In this document: in pieces, positions 1-12,082 of the stretch
Numbering within the stretch: position 1 is the stretch's first letter
How the letters are laid out: each line of letters starts with the position of its first letter
Assembly (NCBI GenBank): GCA_963682055.1
Contig: OY821750.1
Location: 6,140,501 to 6,204,500 of the forward strand
DNA from: Primula veris
Taxonomy: Eukaryota > Streptophyta > Magnoliopsida > Ericales > Primulaceae
DNA: 64,000 bases
Reading direction: 5' to 3'
Notes under the pieces: generated by a model
What the model was told of the DNA's origin: nothing
The model's database searches: none
What the model saw: the letters and a program-made list of their open reading frames with translations, nothing else
Position numbers and translations under genes: made by a program

Positions 1-506
1 TTTCAAACCAGATACGTTTCTCAACTTAATGTTTATCTCTAAGTAATTTTCAAACTAGTGTTTTTATGAAACTAATTTCTGAGTATACGTTGAATTTTCC
101 ATATCATATAAGATATAACTCGTAAGAGAGAGATAATGAAGTTAATATATATATTTTTCACGGGTTTTTATCTACATGAGGCTACTAATTTCTATCCAGG
201 TTTTACCTTTTTTGTTTGGTTAATTCGATTTTTTATAGAAATATAAGAATAAACTTAAGCTGCAAACCCGTCAATAAGCCCAACACACGTTATAAATATT
301 GAACATGTAGACTTAACGTGTTGTTGATTCATCAGTAGACTTTCATACTTTTGGAGAAAATGTATTTTTTTTTAAATTAAACGGACCAACTATATAAATA
401 AAAAGGAACCTCTCCCAAAAGCCAAGTAAATTACAAGAGCGTAAGTGTAATCCGAGCTGGATAGCCTCTAACAAGTTTGGCGCTTAACCTTCACACATTA
501 ATAAAA
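1..506. other. AT-rich flank with no gene
   Basis: I see no coding region, RNA gene or clear repeat here. It is the sequence to the left of the MULE element and ends in an A-rich run just before the element's terminal repeat. Confidence 0.5.
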
Positions 507-620
507 GGAAAAATTAACAAAACATACTACTTTTTACACTTAATTAACAAAAACATACCCTTGAAAGTTTGGTTTTCAAAAACATACCTACCACGTCATA
601 TTATTTCATATAATTAATTC
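507..620 (+). repeat. Left terminal inverted repeat of the MULE
   Basis: Contains AATTAACAAAACATAC (512-527), a second AATTAACAAAAACATACC block and a third AAAACATACC block. These are mirrored in inverted order at the right end, followed on both sides by an AT-rich stretch ending in AATTAATT and then a CT-rich tract. Confidence 0.75.
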
Positions 621-691
621 TGTTATCTATGCACGCTTTCTCTCTCTATCTCTGTTATTTTTTTCGCACCAGTGCTCTCTCTCTCTCTCTA

Positions 692-793
692 GATTCTGCC
701 ATTAACAATCACCTCTGAGCTATCATATCTCGTTTTATAAGTGATTCTGCCATTAACAATCACCTCCGAGCTATCATATCTCGCTTTGATAAA
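692..793 (+). repeat. Two-copy 51-bp tandem repeat
   Basis: The unit starting GATTCTGCCATTAACAATCA occurs at 692 and again at 743 with nearly the same sequence. A CT microsatellite precedes it. It lies in the 5' leader region of the MULE transposase. Confidence 0.8.
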
Positions 794-885
794 GGTAAAA
801 CAATCATCTCTCTTGAATTATATCATTGTACTTTGTATAATCCTCCTTTTGTTTTTTTAATTGTTTTTTTTTTGTTTTTTTTGCC

Positions 886-1250
886 GAGAAATTGTGTTCT
901 TTTCGCTTAATTTATTTCGCTGGTTTACAATTTGTCTCTCGTAGTGGTTTTTCACTTTTTCAATTGAATTGATTTAACTCGTTGACTAGAATTGAGTTGA
1001 ATTGAACGACCTATAACTAATTAGGTTTTTTTGTTGTTGTTGAAGCGTAATTGAGGCATTTTTTTGCGAGAAATTGTGTTCTTTTCGCTTAATTTTATTC
1101 GCTGAGTTACAAATTGCCTCTCGTAGTGGGTTTTTCAATTTTTCAATTGAATTGATTTAACTCGTTGACTGGAATTGAGTTGAATTAAACGACCTATAAC
1201 TAATTAGGGTTTTTTGTTGTTGTTGAAGCGTAATTGAGGCATTTTTTTTG
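886..1250 (+). repeat. Two-copy 182-bp tandem duplication in the MULE leader
   Basis: The unit beginning GAGAAATTGTGTTCTTTTCG starts at 886 and again at 1068. The copies differ by a few substitutions and small T-run length changes. No open frame spans them. They sit between the left terminal repeat and the transposase start. Confidence 0.9.
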
Positions 1251-1522
1251 CGGAACCGTAGTGCTGTTGAATTTTTGAAATATAATTGGATTCGGATTGT
1301 TCATACCCTTATTATTCTAGGTCATTCTCTGTTTTTTATGGTTGATACCTTTATTTTACAAGTTCAAACCTTGATATGGTATGAATTTTTGTAACTAGGG
1401 AACGATATACAAAAATAAGGATGTGAACTTATAATAGGATATGAAATCAACAAAATAAGTATATGGACTTTTTTAATTAGGATATGACATATGTTTCTGA
1501 TATTTTCATATTTTTCTGTTAG

Positions 1523-3703
1523 ATGGATTCTATTTTTATGATGTTCAAGCTCAGTTCAAACACATTGACTGCTCCCTCAACGACTGGTATTAGTATAGGG
1601 GTTGGTTCTACATATACTGATATAATTGGAAAGGTTTTTGAGATATGGCCTCATCTCAATATTAACGATCTTGACTTATTGTACACCATACCTCGTTACG
1701 AAAACTGTCATTTACATAATGAAGCAGACGTTGCTTGTTTGTTTGGGCTAGTCTACACGTTTTCGTTGCCAGTTGTTGATGTTCTAGTGGTTAGCCGTTC
1801 TACTGTTCATGGATTATTAATTTGTTCTACGTCTGAGACTTGCGTTGAGATGCCACAGATAACTTGTTCAGATTATTTTGATCCAAGCAAAAAGGTTATG
1901 ATGAGTCATCATTGGTCAAATTATCTGAAGGGTGTTGGGCAAAAGTTTCATGGTGGTATTGATGAGTTTAGGACAGTTTTGAAGAAGTATTGTGTCGAAC
2001 TTGGGTATGATTACAAGCTTGTTACAAATCATAAAAAAGCAGTCAAGGGGGTTTGTTTGGGGAAGGGTACAAGAGGAGATGAAAAGTTTAACTGTGGTTG
2101 GTCAATAACAGCATCGATTGAGTCTTCAACAAAAGCTTTTGTAATACGCAAATGGAACAATGTTCATGAGTGTGATTTAGAAATTATGACAGAGAAAGGA
2201 ATGAATTTACCATCAAAGATTATTGCTAATTTGATTAACGATAAAGTTAGAGAGAAAAGACGTTAAGGCCTGTTGACGTTGTTGATCATATGAAAGGTGA
2301 GTATGGTTTTAAAACCACATACATGAAGGCTTATAAGGCATTGTCGGTTGCTAGAGAAAATTTTTTTGGTGATGTTGACAGATCCTATAATGATTTAAGA
2401 TGGTACGTTGCAGTTGCTTTGGCACAGAATCCTGGTAGTCGTATTACTTTAGAAGTAGATGAAACAACCAACAAGTTTCAGCGTATATTTGTTGCTTTTG
2501 GAGCATGCATTCGTGGATTCGCCTACATAAGGCCAATGCTGTTTATTGATGGAACACATCTATCTGGAAAGTATTTGGGAACCTTATTTTGTGCTACTGG
2601 GAAGAATGGAAATCAGGGTAATTTTTCCTTTTTATTTTTGTTTTTCATATTTTTATTTTTGTAGACTGTCCAAATTAGTGTATGAACCAAAAAAATTAGG
2701 GTATAAACTTAAAAAATTAGGGTATGAGTTCCACAAAAAAAAGATATGAAATTTTCTAATTAGGGTATGACATATGCTTTTAGGGTATCAACTTTGTTAA
2801 TCTGGATATGAATTCTAAAATTGGCTATATTGAGATGTATAAATCATAGAATAAGGGTATACATTATAAAAATAAAGATATGAACTCATTAAATGAGTGT
2901 ATGAACTTTTAAATATAGTGTAGGAAAGTCTTTAAAGTAAGGTTTCAAACTAATGTCTGAAACTTATGACAATTACTGTATGAAATTTAATAATTAGGGT
3001 ATCAAATCCAAAAAATAGGATATGAACTTATAGTAAAGTATGAAATCCACAAAATCCTACAACTTGACACACTAATTGTTGAGTTCATACAGTAATTGTC
3101 ATAAGTTCATAATCTGGATATGAATTCTGAAAGTAGCTAATAAAAACTGTATAAATCTTAGAATGAGGTTATAGGATATGAACTTATGAAATTCTAGAAT
3201 TCATATTGAATTTGTTTTTTCAGCATGTAATTTACAAAGTTAATACCATTATTTACCCAGTTCATTTTTATTTTTTTGCAGAGCTGTACCCATTGGCTTT
3301 TGCTATTGTTGATTCTGAAACAACAGAGAACTGGTTTTGGTTCCTCACACAATTGCGTTATGCTTTGAGTGAGGACGATCGTAGACTGTCCTTCTTTTCT
3401 GATAGGAATTTGGGATTGTTAAATGTTGTTCCTCGTGTGTTTCTTGAAGATGAACACGATCATTATTTCTGCCTACACCACATGAAAGAGAACTTGAAAG
3501 TCAAGTTCAGTGGTGGTTTGTCATTCAAAAAAGAGAACATTTTGAAGCTTTTTGGGTTGTGTGCTTACGCACCCACTGTTATGATGTTTGACAAATACAT
3601 GACGTATCTATTAAAAGAAGGTGGGCAAACAATAAAGGATTTTCTTCAAGGAGTTCCAGAAAAAAAGTGGGCAAACAATATGCTTGTTTACACATGCAGT
3701 TAA
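1523..3703 (+). pseudogene. MULE transposase relic (MuDR-type)
   Basis: Three blocks can be read. 1523-2266 holds the N-terminal region. From about 2264 to 2617 the DDE catalytic domain begins with FIDGTHLSGKYLG. 3282-3703 continues with ELYPLAFAIVDSETTENWFW, the second acidic site FFSDRN and a CLHHMKENL segment. Block 1 ends in a TAA at 2264-2266, while the homologous reading continues in another frame (RPVDVVDHM), which indicates a one-base frameshift near 2262. An intron at 2618-3281 has GT/AG borders and restores NQ-E-LYPLAF across the splice. The frame stops after 3703, where a MULE transposase should continue with its W-rich region and zinc knuckle. I found no continuation, so the C terminus is lost. 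The AG directly before the first ATG may be an acceptor of a leader intron. Confidence 0.85.
2618..3281 (+). repeat. Transposase intron filled with AATTAGGGTATGAA-type repeats
   Basis: This 664-bp GT-AG intron consists largely of degenerate units of about 20 bp with the core TTAGGGTATGAA or GGATATGAA. The same family recurs at about 3704-3970, 4560-4800, 5550-5760 and 6440-7140 inside the element. Confidence 0.8.
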
Positions 3704-3970
3704 TTAGGGTATGAAGTTGTAAAATTAGGTTATGATATTTTAAAATTAGGGTATGAAGTTTTTAAATTAGGGTATGAAGTTGTAAAATTAGGGTATGAAG
3801 TATAGAAATTAGGGTATGAAGTTTTAAAATTAGGGTATGAAGTTTTATAATTAAGATATGAACTTTTAAAATCATGGTATGAACTCTATGAATTAGGATA
3901 TGAACTCTATAAATTAGGATATGAATTCTATGAATTTAGTATGTGAAATATGAAATTAGTTCATACCCTA
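3704..3970 (+). repeat. Minisatellite, unit AAATTAGGGTATGAAGTTTT
   Basis: About a dozen head-to-tail units of about 20-21 bp follow the truncated transposase frame directly. The unit is least degenerate here. It begins exactly where the transposase homology ends. Confidence 0.9.
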
Positions 3971-6439
3971 CCTAATGTTCTTTTTCAGGGTTTATACCCC
4001 AAGGAGACACTTTTCTTAGCGTTGTGTTTTTTCTGTCAATTTTCGCATTAACTTCATACACTGTTATTACAATTCATATGCTGTTACAATCAGTATATGA
4101 ACGCTGAAATTGATAGTTAAATTGGTTGATGACAATGATACTTCAAACAACTAGTTAAATGACAAAGATACTTCAAACAACTAGTTTTTACAGTAGCAGA
4201 GCTAAACAGCTATTAAACTATCTATTAGATCGTAAGTTTTTACATCACAAATCAATTGTTCAATTTCCTAAAAGCCAGAGGAAAATGTTTATCCTTATCG
4301 AAATCGCTTTCATTTCCACTGTCATAGTCTGCTGGTAGCTGATTCCTTTGCTGGACTTCATCTCTTCTGCTTGCCTCAACGTCAAAATCATTAAGGAAGT
4401 CTCTTATCATCTGAGCTCTAAAAACTGTTAATATCTTCTCTATAAGCTTCTTCGGAACTGGTTTTCGTTTTGCAATACACTCCATCCAATAGCATACAAA
4501 TAATCCAGTTTCACTACTGAAATAACAAAAAGAAAACCTAGAATTTAAACAACATTTTACATATTCATAAGCTAATTATGGTATGAAACTCTTCCAATTA
4601 AGCTATTAGGGTATGACATCTTTTTTTAGAGTATCAACTTTGTTAATCTGGATATGAACTCTGAAATTTTCTAATAACAAATGTACATTTTTTAGAACGA
4701 ATGTATGAATTTTAAAAATAAGGATATGAACTTTTGACAATTCCTTACATAAATTTTGACAATTATTGTTTCAACTTGAAAAAATAGTGTATACCTAAAT
4801 TTCTAAAGTTCATACTATTTGTTTTCAGAAGATTTTACTCTTCTTTAAAGTCTAAACACATATTTTAGCATCAAGTACATAACTTAATTTTCTAATTTTA
4901 ATTTGGTTTTTTTTATACCTGCTTTGTGCTTGCTGTTCAACGTCAATACTTGTTTTGGATATGTACTTTTGTTCACCTCTAGCATTCTTCCCAGCTGTAG
5001 TAATAATCCACTCCATTAAACTGTCAATTTCACCAGCCTTCAAGTAAAAAAAAAAAGTATGTTAGTAAGCATGTTGTCGTACTAATTTTTATTTTATATA
5101 CATTGGTTGATACGATGTCCTTACCAAGTCTTTTGAAGCTGCTTCTGAATCGTCTTCTTCTTCATCAGGATTTTTTAAACTATTGTAAAAGCGCCACACG
5201 TTTCTCGTGTGTTCATATTCCGCAAGGACCCAGTTTCCATTTGAGAAAACCGGCATGATTATTCTTCCAAATGAACCATCATATAATTTTACAATTACCT
5301 TGTCTATAAACTTATTTCTTTTTCGGGTTGCTTCCTCATCTTCAAACAACATTAATTCCTGTGAATGGAATATTGTTATTTTATATTATTGGAATGTGAA
5401 TCAATAAGAAGAAATGTAAAAATATATAAACTTACCCAAAGGCACCCACGCAAGATGACAAATCTATTGTTTAACGCTTTATACTTCTCCATTAAAATAG
5501 CAGCATACGAATCAATCGTCTGTAATAAATGTTTTTTTTGCATTAGGTAGTGTATGAAAATTTCTAATTAGGGCATCAACTCTGTTAATCTGTATATGAA
5601 TTCTGATATTGGTTAATAACAACTATATAAATCTTTAGAATGAGGGTATCATTTATAAAAATAAGGATATGAACTTTATGACAATTAGTGCATGAATTCA
5701 ACAACTTGTTTCATGCCTTTTATTCAACAACAATCAGTGTATGAACTTGTCAAAATAGGTTAGGAAACTCTTTTAAAAATTAAACTTTTATAATGAAATA
5801 CAATATACAGCTAAGGACTTAATGTGGTATCCAACTTGTCTCCTGTTAATATTGCCCGAATCTCTTCAAAAGGTACATATGGCCAACTCTTTCCATCTTT
5901 TCTCCAAACTTTAATTCTGCATTTTGAAAAATAATTATGAGTTAGTTGATTTTAATTTTCCAAACATAACTTATAAAGTATAGTACATAGAGTTACCCAG
6001 TATTATTCGCTTCTTCAATTGCGATGATCTTTTTCTCTATTTCTTCTGGAAGAAGATCCATCACTTTTTTGCTCATATTTTGGACAACAAGTTGTTTTGT
6101 GCCCCTTGTTCTAGTTCTTAGCACAGGATGTTCTGAAATGAGTTCTGCACCTTTGTTTTGACATTGTTGTTCAGCTGATATCGAACTAATTAAGTTGACC
6201 ATGTTTGAACGATAGGTTTTTAAATACTTTTGGGTTTGAAGCGGAGAAGATGGTTGGGATAAAGATTTCCTTTTGGGTCGAGGACAATCTGCTTGAGTAG
6301 ATGCTTTTCTAGCTCCATATTTAGTTTTTCGAACTTTTACTGATCTTTTAGGTTTTTTTTTTGCTCTGGTTGTCTATTAGCTTTTTTTTTTTAAGTGGAT
6401 CATTAAAAGATTTTGTTCGTCGTTGCTGGTTCATAAAAC

Positions 6440-7140
6440 AAAAATATTAGAATGAGTGTATGAACTTAAAAAATTAGGGTATGAATTCCACACAAAAAAA
6501 AGGATATGAACTTTTCTAATTAGGGTATGACATATGCTTTTAGGGTATCAACTCTGTTAATCTGGATATGAACTCTAAAATTGGCTAATAACAACTAAAA
6601 TTCGCTAATAACAACTATATAAATCTTTAAATAAGGATATCAACTTTAAAAATAAAGATATGAACTTTATCAAATTAGGGTATAACATCTGTTTTTAGGG
6701 TATCAACTCTGTTAATTAGGATATGAACTCTGAAATTGGCTAATAATTACTGTATAAATCCATTCAATTGAAAAAGTAAAAAACCCACTAACTTTTAAAT
6801 CTAGGCTAGGAAAATATTTCAAGTAAGGTCTGTCAACTAATGTCTACCAAGTGTATGAAATTTTATAATTAAGGTATGAAATTTATCAAAATAAGGATAT
6901 GAACTTTTCTAATTAGGGTATGACATCTGCTTTTAGGGTATCAACTCTGTTAATCTGGATATGAACTCTAAAATTGTCTAATAACATATCAACTTAAAAA
7001 ATTAGGGTATGAATTCCACACAAAAAAAAGATATGAACTTTATCAAATTAGGGTATGACATCTGTTTTTAGGGTATCAACTCTGTTAATTAGGATATGAA
7101 CTCTGAAATTGATAAAGTGAAAAAGTGAAAAACCCACTAA
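6440..7140 (+). repeat. Degenerate AATTAGGGTATGAA minisatellite in the Ulp1-like intron 1
   Basis: Several higher-order blocks recur, for example units with GGGTATCAACTCTGTTAAT followed by GGATATGAACTCT. The orientation of the repeat relative to the element matches the copies in the transposase half, although the gene here runs on the other strand. Confidence 0.75.
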
Positions 7141-7168
7141 CTTTTAAAATTAGCCTAGGAAAATCTTT

Positions 7169-7741
7169 TAATACACTAATCCCAAACACACATAATTTTG
7201 CTAATAAAAAACCAGATAAACTGAATAAAAAATTACTGGTAGAGTTAAAAAACCAAATAAACTGAATAAACCAGATAAACACACATAATCCCAAACTGAT
7301 AGAGTTAAAAAACCAGATAAACTGAATAAAAAATTACTAATCCCAAACACACATAATTTTGCTAATAAAAAATCAAATAAACTGAATAAAAAATTACTGG
7401 TAGAGTTAAAAAACCAGATAAACTGAATAAACCAGATAAACACACATAATCTCAAAACTGATAGAGTTAAAAAACCAGATAAACTGAATAAAAAATTACT
7501 AATCCCAAACACACATAATTTTGCTAATAAAAAACCATATAAACTGAATAAAAAATTACTGATAGAGTTAAAAACCAGATAAACTGAATAAACCAGATAA
7601 ACACACATAATCCCAAAACTGATAGAGTTAAAAACCAGATAAACTGAATAAACCAGACAAACACACATAATTCCAAACTGATAGAGTTAAAAAACCATAT
7701 AAACTGAATAAAAAATTACTAATCCCAAACACACATAATTT
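7169..7741 (-). repeat. Higher-order tandem repeat of about 160 bp
   Basis: Short modules such as CCAGATAAACTGAATAAA and AATCCCAAACACACATAAT alternate. The larger unit starting ACTAATCCCAAACACACATA occurs at about 7176, 7336 and 7498, with another near 7717. The array lies in intron 1 of the Ulp1-like gene and ends at its splice donor at 7743. Long open frames across it are by-products of the repeat. Confidence 0.85.
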
Positions 7742-7954
7742 ACCCGATTTGGTGGCAGAATAAAAGAAGTTAGAGGAGTGTCTTCTTCGCTTTCTTCGTC
7801 TATTAGTGACATCGATCCTCCTGGTAATTCAACAATCCTTTTAGACATTTTTAGGGCGTGACAGAGAGAGACAGGTGAGATTAAAGAGAGAGAGGGAGAA
7901 AGGTGCGTTTAGATTAGAGAGAGAGAAAGAGAGCCATTTAGGTGTGATTATAAT

Positions 7955-8065
7955 TAATTAGAAAAAATAATAAGTTTATATAGGCATGTTTTTGGTAATT
8001 TAAGTTTTGGGGGTATGTTTTTGGTAATATAATAGAGGTAGTGTATGTTTTTGTTAATTAAAATC
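7955..8065 (-). repeat. Right terminal inverted repeat of the MULE
   Basis: The reverse complement reads AATTAACAAAAACATACACT and then two more AAAACATRCC blocks, matching the left end in order with indels. It lies just upstream of the minus-strand gene, so it would also serve as that gene's promoter region. A GA-rich tract follows at about 7862-7935. Confidence 0.75.
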
Positions 8066-11000
8066 TATCTGGGCAAGAATTAGGAAACTTTTCATACTTA
8101 GAAAGAAAATGTACCTTGATTACACACCAGTATGGCAGTACACTAACATGTAATTATGACAGTCAAAACTATTTGACAATAAACTTTTAGCGATGATAAT
8201 TATGCTTTGTTATTGGCCCATCAAGTGATGATATAATAGCCATATAGGGGGATAATAATGTAGGCAAATAATCATTTCAAAGGTGTACGTGGTCATAAAA
8301 GGGGAAAAAACTAGATGAAAATTAACATGTAGGAGTGGTGATATCAATGTCCTAGCTAAAATTAATGAAGATACTATTTTTTATCAAGCAATTTTTTTTT
8401 TAATCTTTCTACTATAGCACTTTGGCCTCATTTAAAGTACAATAACATTTTGACGTATGAGATTTGGCATTTCCCAGGAACCAATCCTAGTTTTGCTAGT
8501 AACGTAACTAATGGTGAATCGGTGGTGAAGGTCGATGATAATTAGCGACGGGTATCAGCAATGGCAGGTGAACTTACAAATGTGACACATTTCGCATAGC
8601 GGGGTCGATTATGATGATACCATGAGTAAGGATGATACAAAAAGAGAACATTTTTGTGCAATCTCAACACTTTTAATTGCAGCATGCTAGCTTTATGTTC
8701 AAAGTGCCAATATATTGTATCAATTTTTTGATTTTTTCCATGAAATTATGAAATTGCATGCAATTTTTATCATTTTATGTATACATTGCTTTCTCGTTTG
8801 AATAATTGAATGCCCATTCAAAATGGCATAGCGGCAATCGTCAACGCTGCAGTTACCCGGGATTTACACTAATCGCGCACTGACTATATAATATTGTAGA
8901 TCAGGCAGTGGCATTTTTTTCTCTTCTATTATGTATAAAATCGAAGTCACATCTTCTCCCTCATAACTAAAAAGATTTTGGGTGTTAGCTGTCAAATAAT
9001 AAGATTGGATTTAAGGACCTTGTTTTAAAACACAAGTCAAACATCATGTTTATAATTAGCCACAGTAGCCAATAGGTAGTGATTGGCCAGACTTCACTTG
9101 GCAATATTTATCAAGTTTGGTTCATTTCTTTAATGGGGTACACGCCATTATTAGTCGTTCAATTTTGACTCGACTTTTTTTTCGGACTCTAAAAAAAAAA
9201 AAACTCATAACAGTAATGTTACGTACAGTCACGTCTTAATAGTTTCAGCCTTTTAAAATTAACTAAAAAATAAAAATAAAATAGAAAGCAAAACGATATA
9301 AAAAGGTAAAATTAATAATTAAGTGTAAAAAAATTAAGAAACCAACGAAAAAAAATATAAAAGCTGAAAAAACCAAACTTATATTAAATACTAGATATAT
9401 ACGAACAATCAAATATATATTACACAATTTCATTGTACTCACTTCACTTAATTAAAATACAAACCATAAAAAATTCTTTTATAAATTTTGTTTGCACTCA
9501 TCACTATCTGTTGTTGTAATTATTATTATTTTTTATAATTTTTTCAAGATGTGTGTTACATGTCAATATGGTAATTTGGTGTAAATTGTATTTTATTATC
9601 ATTTGGATATATGTTAGTTTTTAAGTAATATTTATACATTATCGTCACATACAAAATAATAGTATGTTATTACACTAATAATATATATTTTTAAGAGAGG
9701 TTACCAAAAAAAATTAAATGATTATCAAAATATATTATATATAAATTATTTTTAAAAACACTAATAAAAAAATTATATTTCGAAATTGTTGTAATACCGT
9801 GCCAACCACATTCACATGATGTTCCGCCCAGGGTATACAAGTCCTCATGGAAAATATTTATATTTTTTAGTAAATGTTATAGATGGACACGTAATATATA
9901 ATTTTATAACCAAAAATGTAAACAAGTGTGAATGTTGAAGTAGTAAAACTTGTTGGCTTGCAACTTTAGGCAAAAAAATGTCTTTTTTAAGCATGATATA
10001 AGCTAAAACAAACCAATTTTCATTTAAGATAATGGCGATTGCATTTTCATAAACTTTTTAGCAAAAAACACATGTCCCATTTGTAAGTTAATTGCCATCA
10101 AATTATTTTAGCAGCAAATATTTATTTGTACCATGTATAACCTTAAAGACAATCCATTGTAGGTTACTATACTATCACACAAGTAATTTAATAGTATATT
10201 TGTGCAAAATAATTTGACAGAATTCCAAAATAAGTGGTAAATCTTTTAGCTGCTTCCATTACATCTAAATTGCACAATTTACGCCGTTTTTTTAAAATAG
10301 TTGGGTCACATGTAATATATTCTAAAGTAACATATCATATATTACTTGTATCAGGCACATGCGACGCATAGTGCAATGAAAATATATAAAATAAGTGTAG
10401 TTACGATATAAATATATGAAGAATAAAAAAAGAGATAGAATATAAGATGATATGATTTAAAATAATATTGAGTTATTAAAAAGGGATAAAGAGTGTTATT
10501 AGTTTTTTTTGTTTTTTATGGGTATTATGTTAATTAATAAAAAGGTGTAAATGTATTTTTGAAAAAAAATGACAAAATTTGACAGTATCAAAATTACTGA
10601 ATTGATTTATATTAACAGTATGATATAGTATTTCTTGTATCATCCTCTAAATTGGTGTGATGGCTTGAATCCCATATTACCTTGCTTTGTGACATCTCCA
10701 CCGGCACTGCATGACCAAATTTCCCCCTAATTGACTTAGTTTAAGCTAAGTGATGATGATATAGTAACAGTATATGATTGGATCGACTTCCAGAGGTCTC
10801 GTCCGAAGATGTCGCATTTTTTGTGATAAATTCACTGTCTCTATCGAGTTCTTGGTTGATATGGTGCAAAATAAGTTTTATAAAGATTGATATAGACAGT
10901 GACGAAACCAGAATTGTACAAAATAATTTGACATAACCAAAATGTTATGATATTTGCATAGTAACAAAATATTATAGAAGCTTGTAAATATATGAATTTT

Positions 11001-11486
11001 TTTAAAAGAATTAATATTTTGAACAAAAATAAGAAAAGGACATGAAATAGGGTATAGAATAGATTATATTCCATCCGTTCCAAAATAATTGCCCTTCTCT
11101 AAAAAGTATGAAATTTAAGAATTTAAACCAATGTCATTTAAAAATCAAAAATCAAAACAAGAAATCAAAATTTTGAAACAAAAACTATCTTTTAGTTTAA
11201 ATATGAGATTATAAACGTAAATTTGATATGATTTAAGTACCAAAAAGAGATATTTAAAAAAAATAAAAAATTATCAAAATAGAAGTGTATACTTATTCCG
11301 AACGTCCCAAAATACTAAAACATATACTTATTTGGGGATACGTTTTTGCTGCCTTAAAATTGTTAGGGCAGCCTATCCTACTTTTTTTGTTTCATTGGAT
11401 CAAAATAGAACGAAATCTAAAGGTTAACAAAATTGATAGAAAATGCTTATTTTGTGTGACACATGAATTAACATACACACCTATGT
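8066..11486. other. AT-rich intergenic spacer
   Basis: No host gene is visible. The stretch has many A and T runs and only short, low-complexity open frames. A possible decayed Helitron-like fragment lies at 10360-10680, and a short sequence resembling a Stowaway end (CCATCCGTTCCAAAATAATTG) lies at about 11071. Confidence 0.5.
10360..10680 (-). mobile_element. Possible decayed Helitron-like fragment
   Basis: On the minus strand the 3' part reads CATTGCACTATGCGTCGCAT and then GTGCCTGATACAAGT. This resembles the better-preserved terminal region at 20685-20716, including the preceding AT-rich body. The diagnostic CTAG end is not intact, so this is a weak call resting on similarity to the other copy. 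Confidence 0.3.
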
Positions 11487-11718
11487 AGCAAATGAATTAA
11501 CATACACACATGATACGAGTACGGTACGTCATTTCAATTACAGTACATATGAACAAATAAATAAAAATAAAATTATTTGTCGTACCATAAAAGTCTCGGA
11601 GACGTACCATTCACGTACTTGTACCGTTTACAAGTCGTACCGATGTGGTCAAAGAAGAAAAATATCAACGGTAAATGACGTACCATACGTGCATATGGTG
11701 TGTGTATGCGATTCGTGT
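11487..11718. mobile_element. Small inverted-repeat element (MITE), about 0.2 kb
   Basis: CATACACACATGATACGAGT followed by ACGGTACGTCATTT (from 11501) is mirrored near 11676-11709 as CATACACACACCATATGCAC followed by GTATGGTACGTCATTT on the other strand. The arms are about 35 bp and imperfect. The interior is short and non-coding. The exact ends and target duplication were not resolved, so the superfamily is open. Confidence 0.6.
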
Positions 11719-12039
11719 GTTAGACAAAAAAAACTATTTTTTACATATTTTTTTTAACCTTTAAATTGAATTATTTTTTTATCCAATGACTTAAAAAAAT
11801 AAGATATACTATCTAATCATACTATTAATATAAGCAAAATCAATAAAAACCGAGTCTATTAAATTTTACCAAATTTTTAAAAAACTAGGTTCACTTTATT
11901 TATGATGAAATCTATAGAAGTAAAAAAAAAAAAAAGAATTTAATTTAATAAGTATCACGCCAGTCATGTCAATGACTCCTCCTAAGTTGTTAAAAATACA
12001 AAACCGAAAATAAAAAATAAAAAAAACTTTTCGATACAA

Positions 12040-12049
12040 ACGAAGCTCG

Positions 12050-12082
<33 letters not shown>

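Larger units (their letters stand above)
4252..7848 (-). pseudogene. Ulp1-like peptidase gene carried by the MULE, decayed
   Basis: Seven exons on - can be joined by GT-AG borders and phase: 7848-7744 (start MSKRIVELPGGS), 6425-5997, 5916 to about 5800, 5519-5436, 5358-5125, 5037-4919 and 4516-4252 (stop). Exon 3 reads IKVWRKDGKSWPYVPFEEI and exon 4 TIDSYAAILMEKY. Exon 5 has GNWVLAEYEHTRNVWRFYNS and exon 7 SSETGLFVCYWMEC. These follow the C48/Ulp1 pattern in order. The catalytic positions look lost: N where His precedes WVLA, N where Asp is expected in the Y-D-S motif, and ETG where D-C-G is expected. Exon 2 has a 10-A run near 6360 with one base too many, shifting frame. Exon 3 has an in-frame TAG, and its 3' border is not certain. 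The product would be nuclear SUMO-protease-like; here it is probably non-functional. Confidence 0.75.
507..8065. mobile_element. Mutator-like element with Ulp1-like gene (KI-MULE/Kaonashi type)
   Basis: A roughly 7.6-kb DNA transposon relic. The left end (about 507-620) and the reverse complement of the right end (about 7955-8065) share an imperfect terminal inverted repeat built on AATTAACAAAAACATAC and further blocks containing AAAAACATACC. Between the ends lie a MULE transposase relic on + (1523-3703) and a Ulp1-like multi-exon relic on - (7848-4252), tail to tail. This arrangement is that of the plant KI-MULE or Kaonashi group. I compared the flanks for a 9-bp target duplication and found none convincing, so the exact termini are uncertain by some bases. 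Stops and frameshifts in both genes indicate a non-autonomous, decayed copy. Confidence 0.85.

Noticed and set aside
3704..3970. TTAGGG-containing array as interstitial telomere sequence
   Set aside because: Plant telomeres are TTTAGGG in 7-bp units. Here the unit is about 20 bp with only one TTAGGG word, inside a transposon.
7201..7668. Open frame of 155 aa on the minus strand rich in VYLVFNS repeats
   Set aside because: It is the translation of the tandem repeat in the Ulp1-like intron; the repeat has no stop in that frame, and there is no family match or codon signal.
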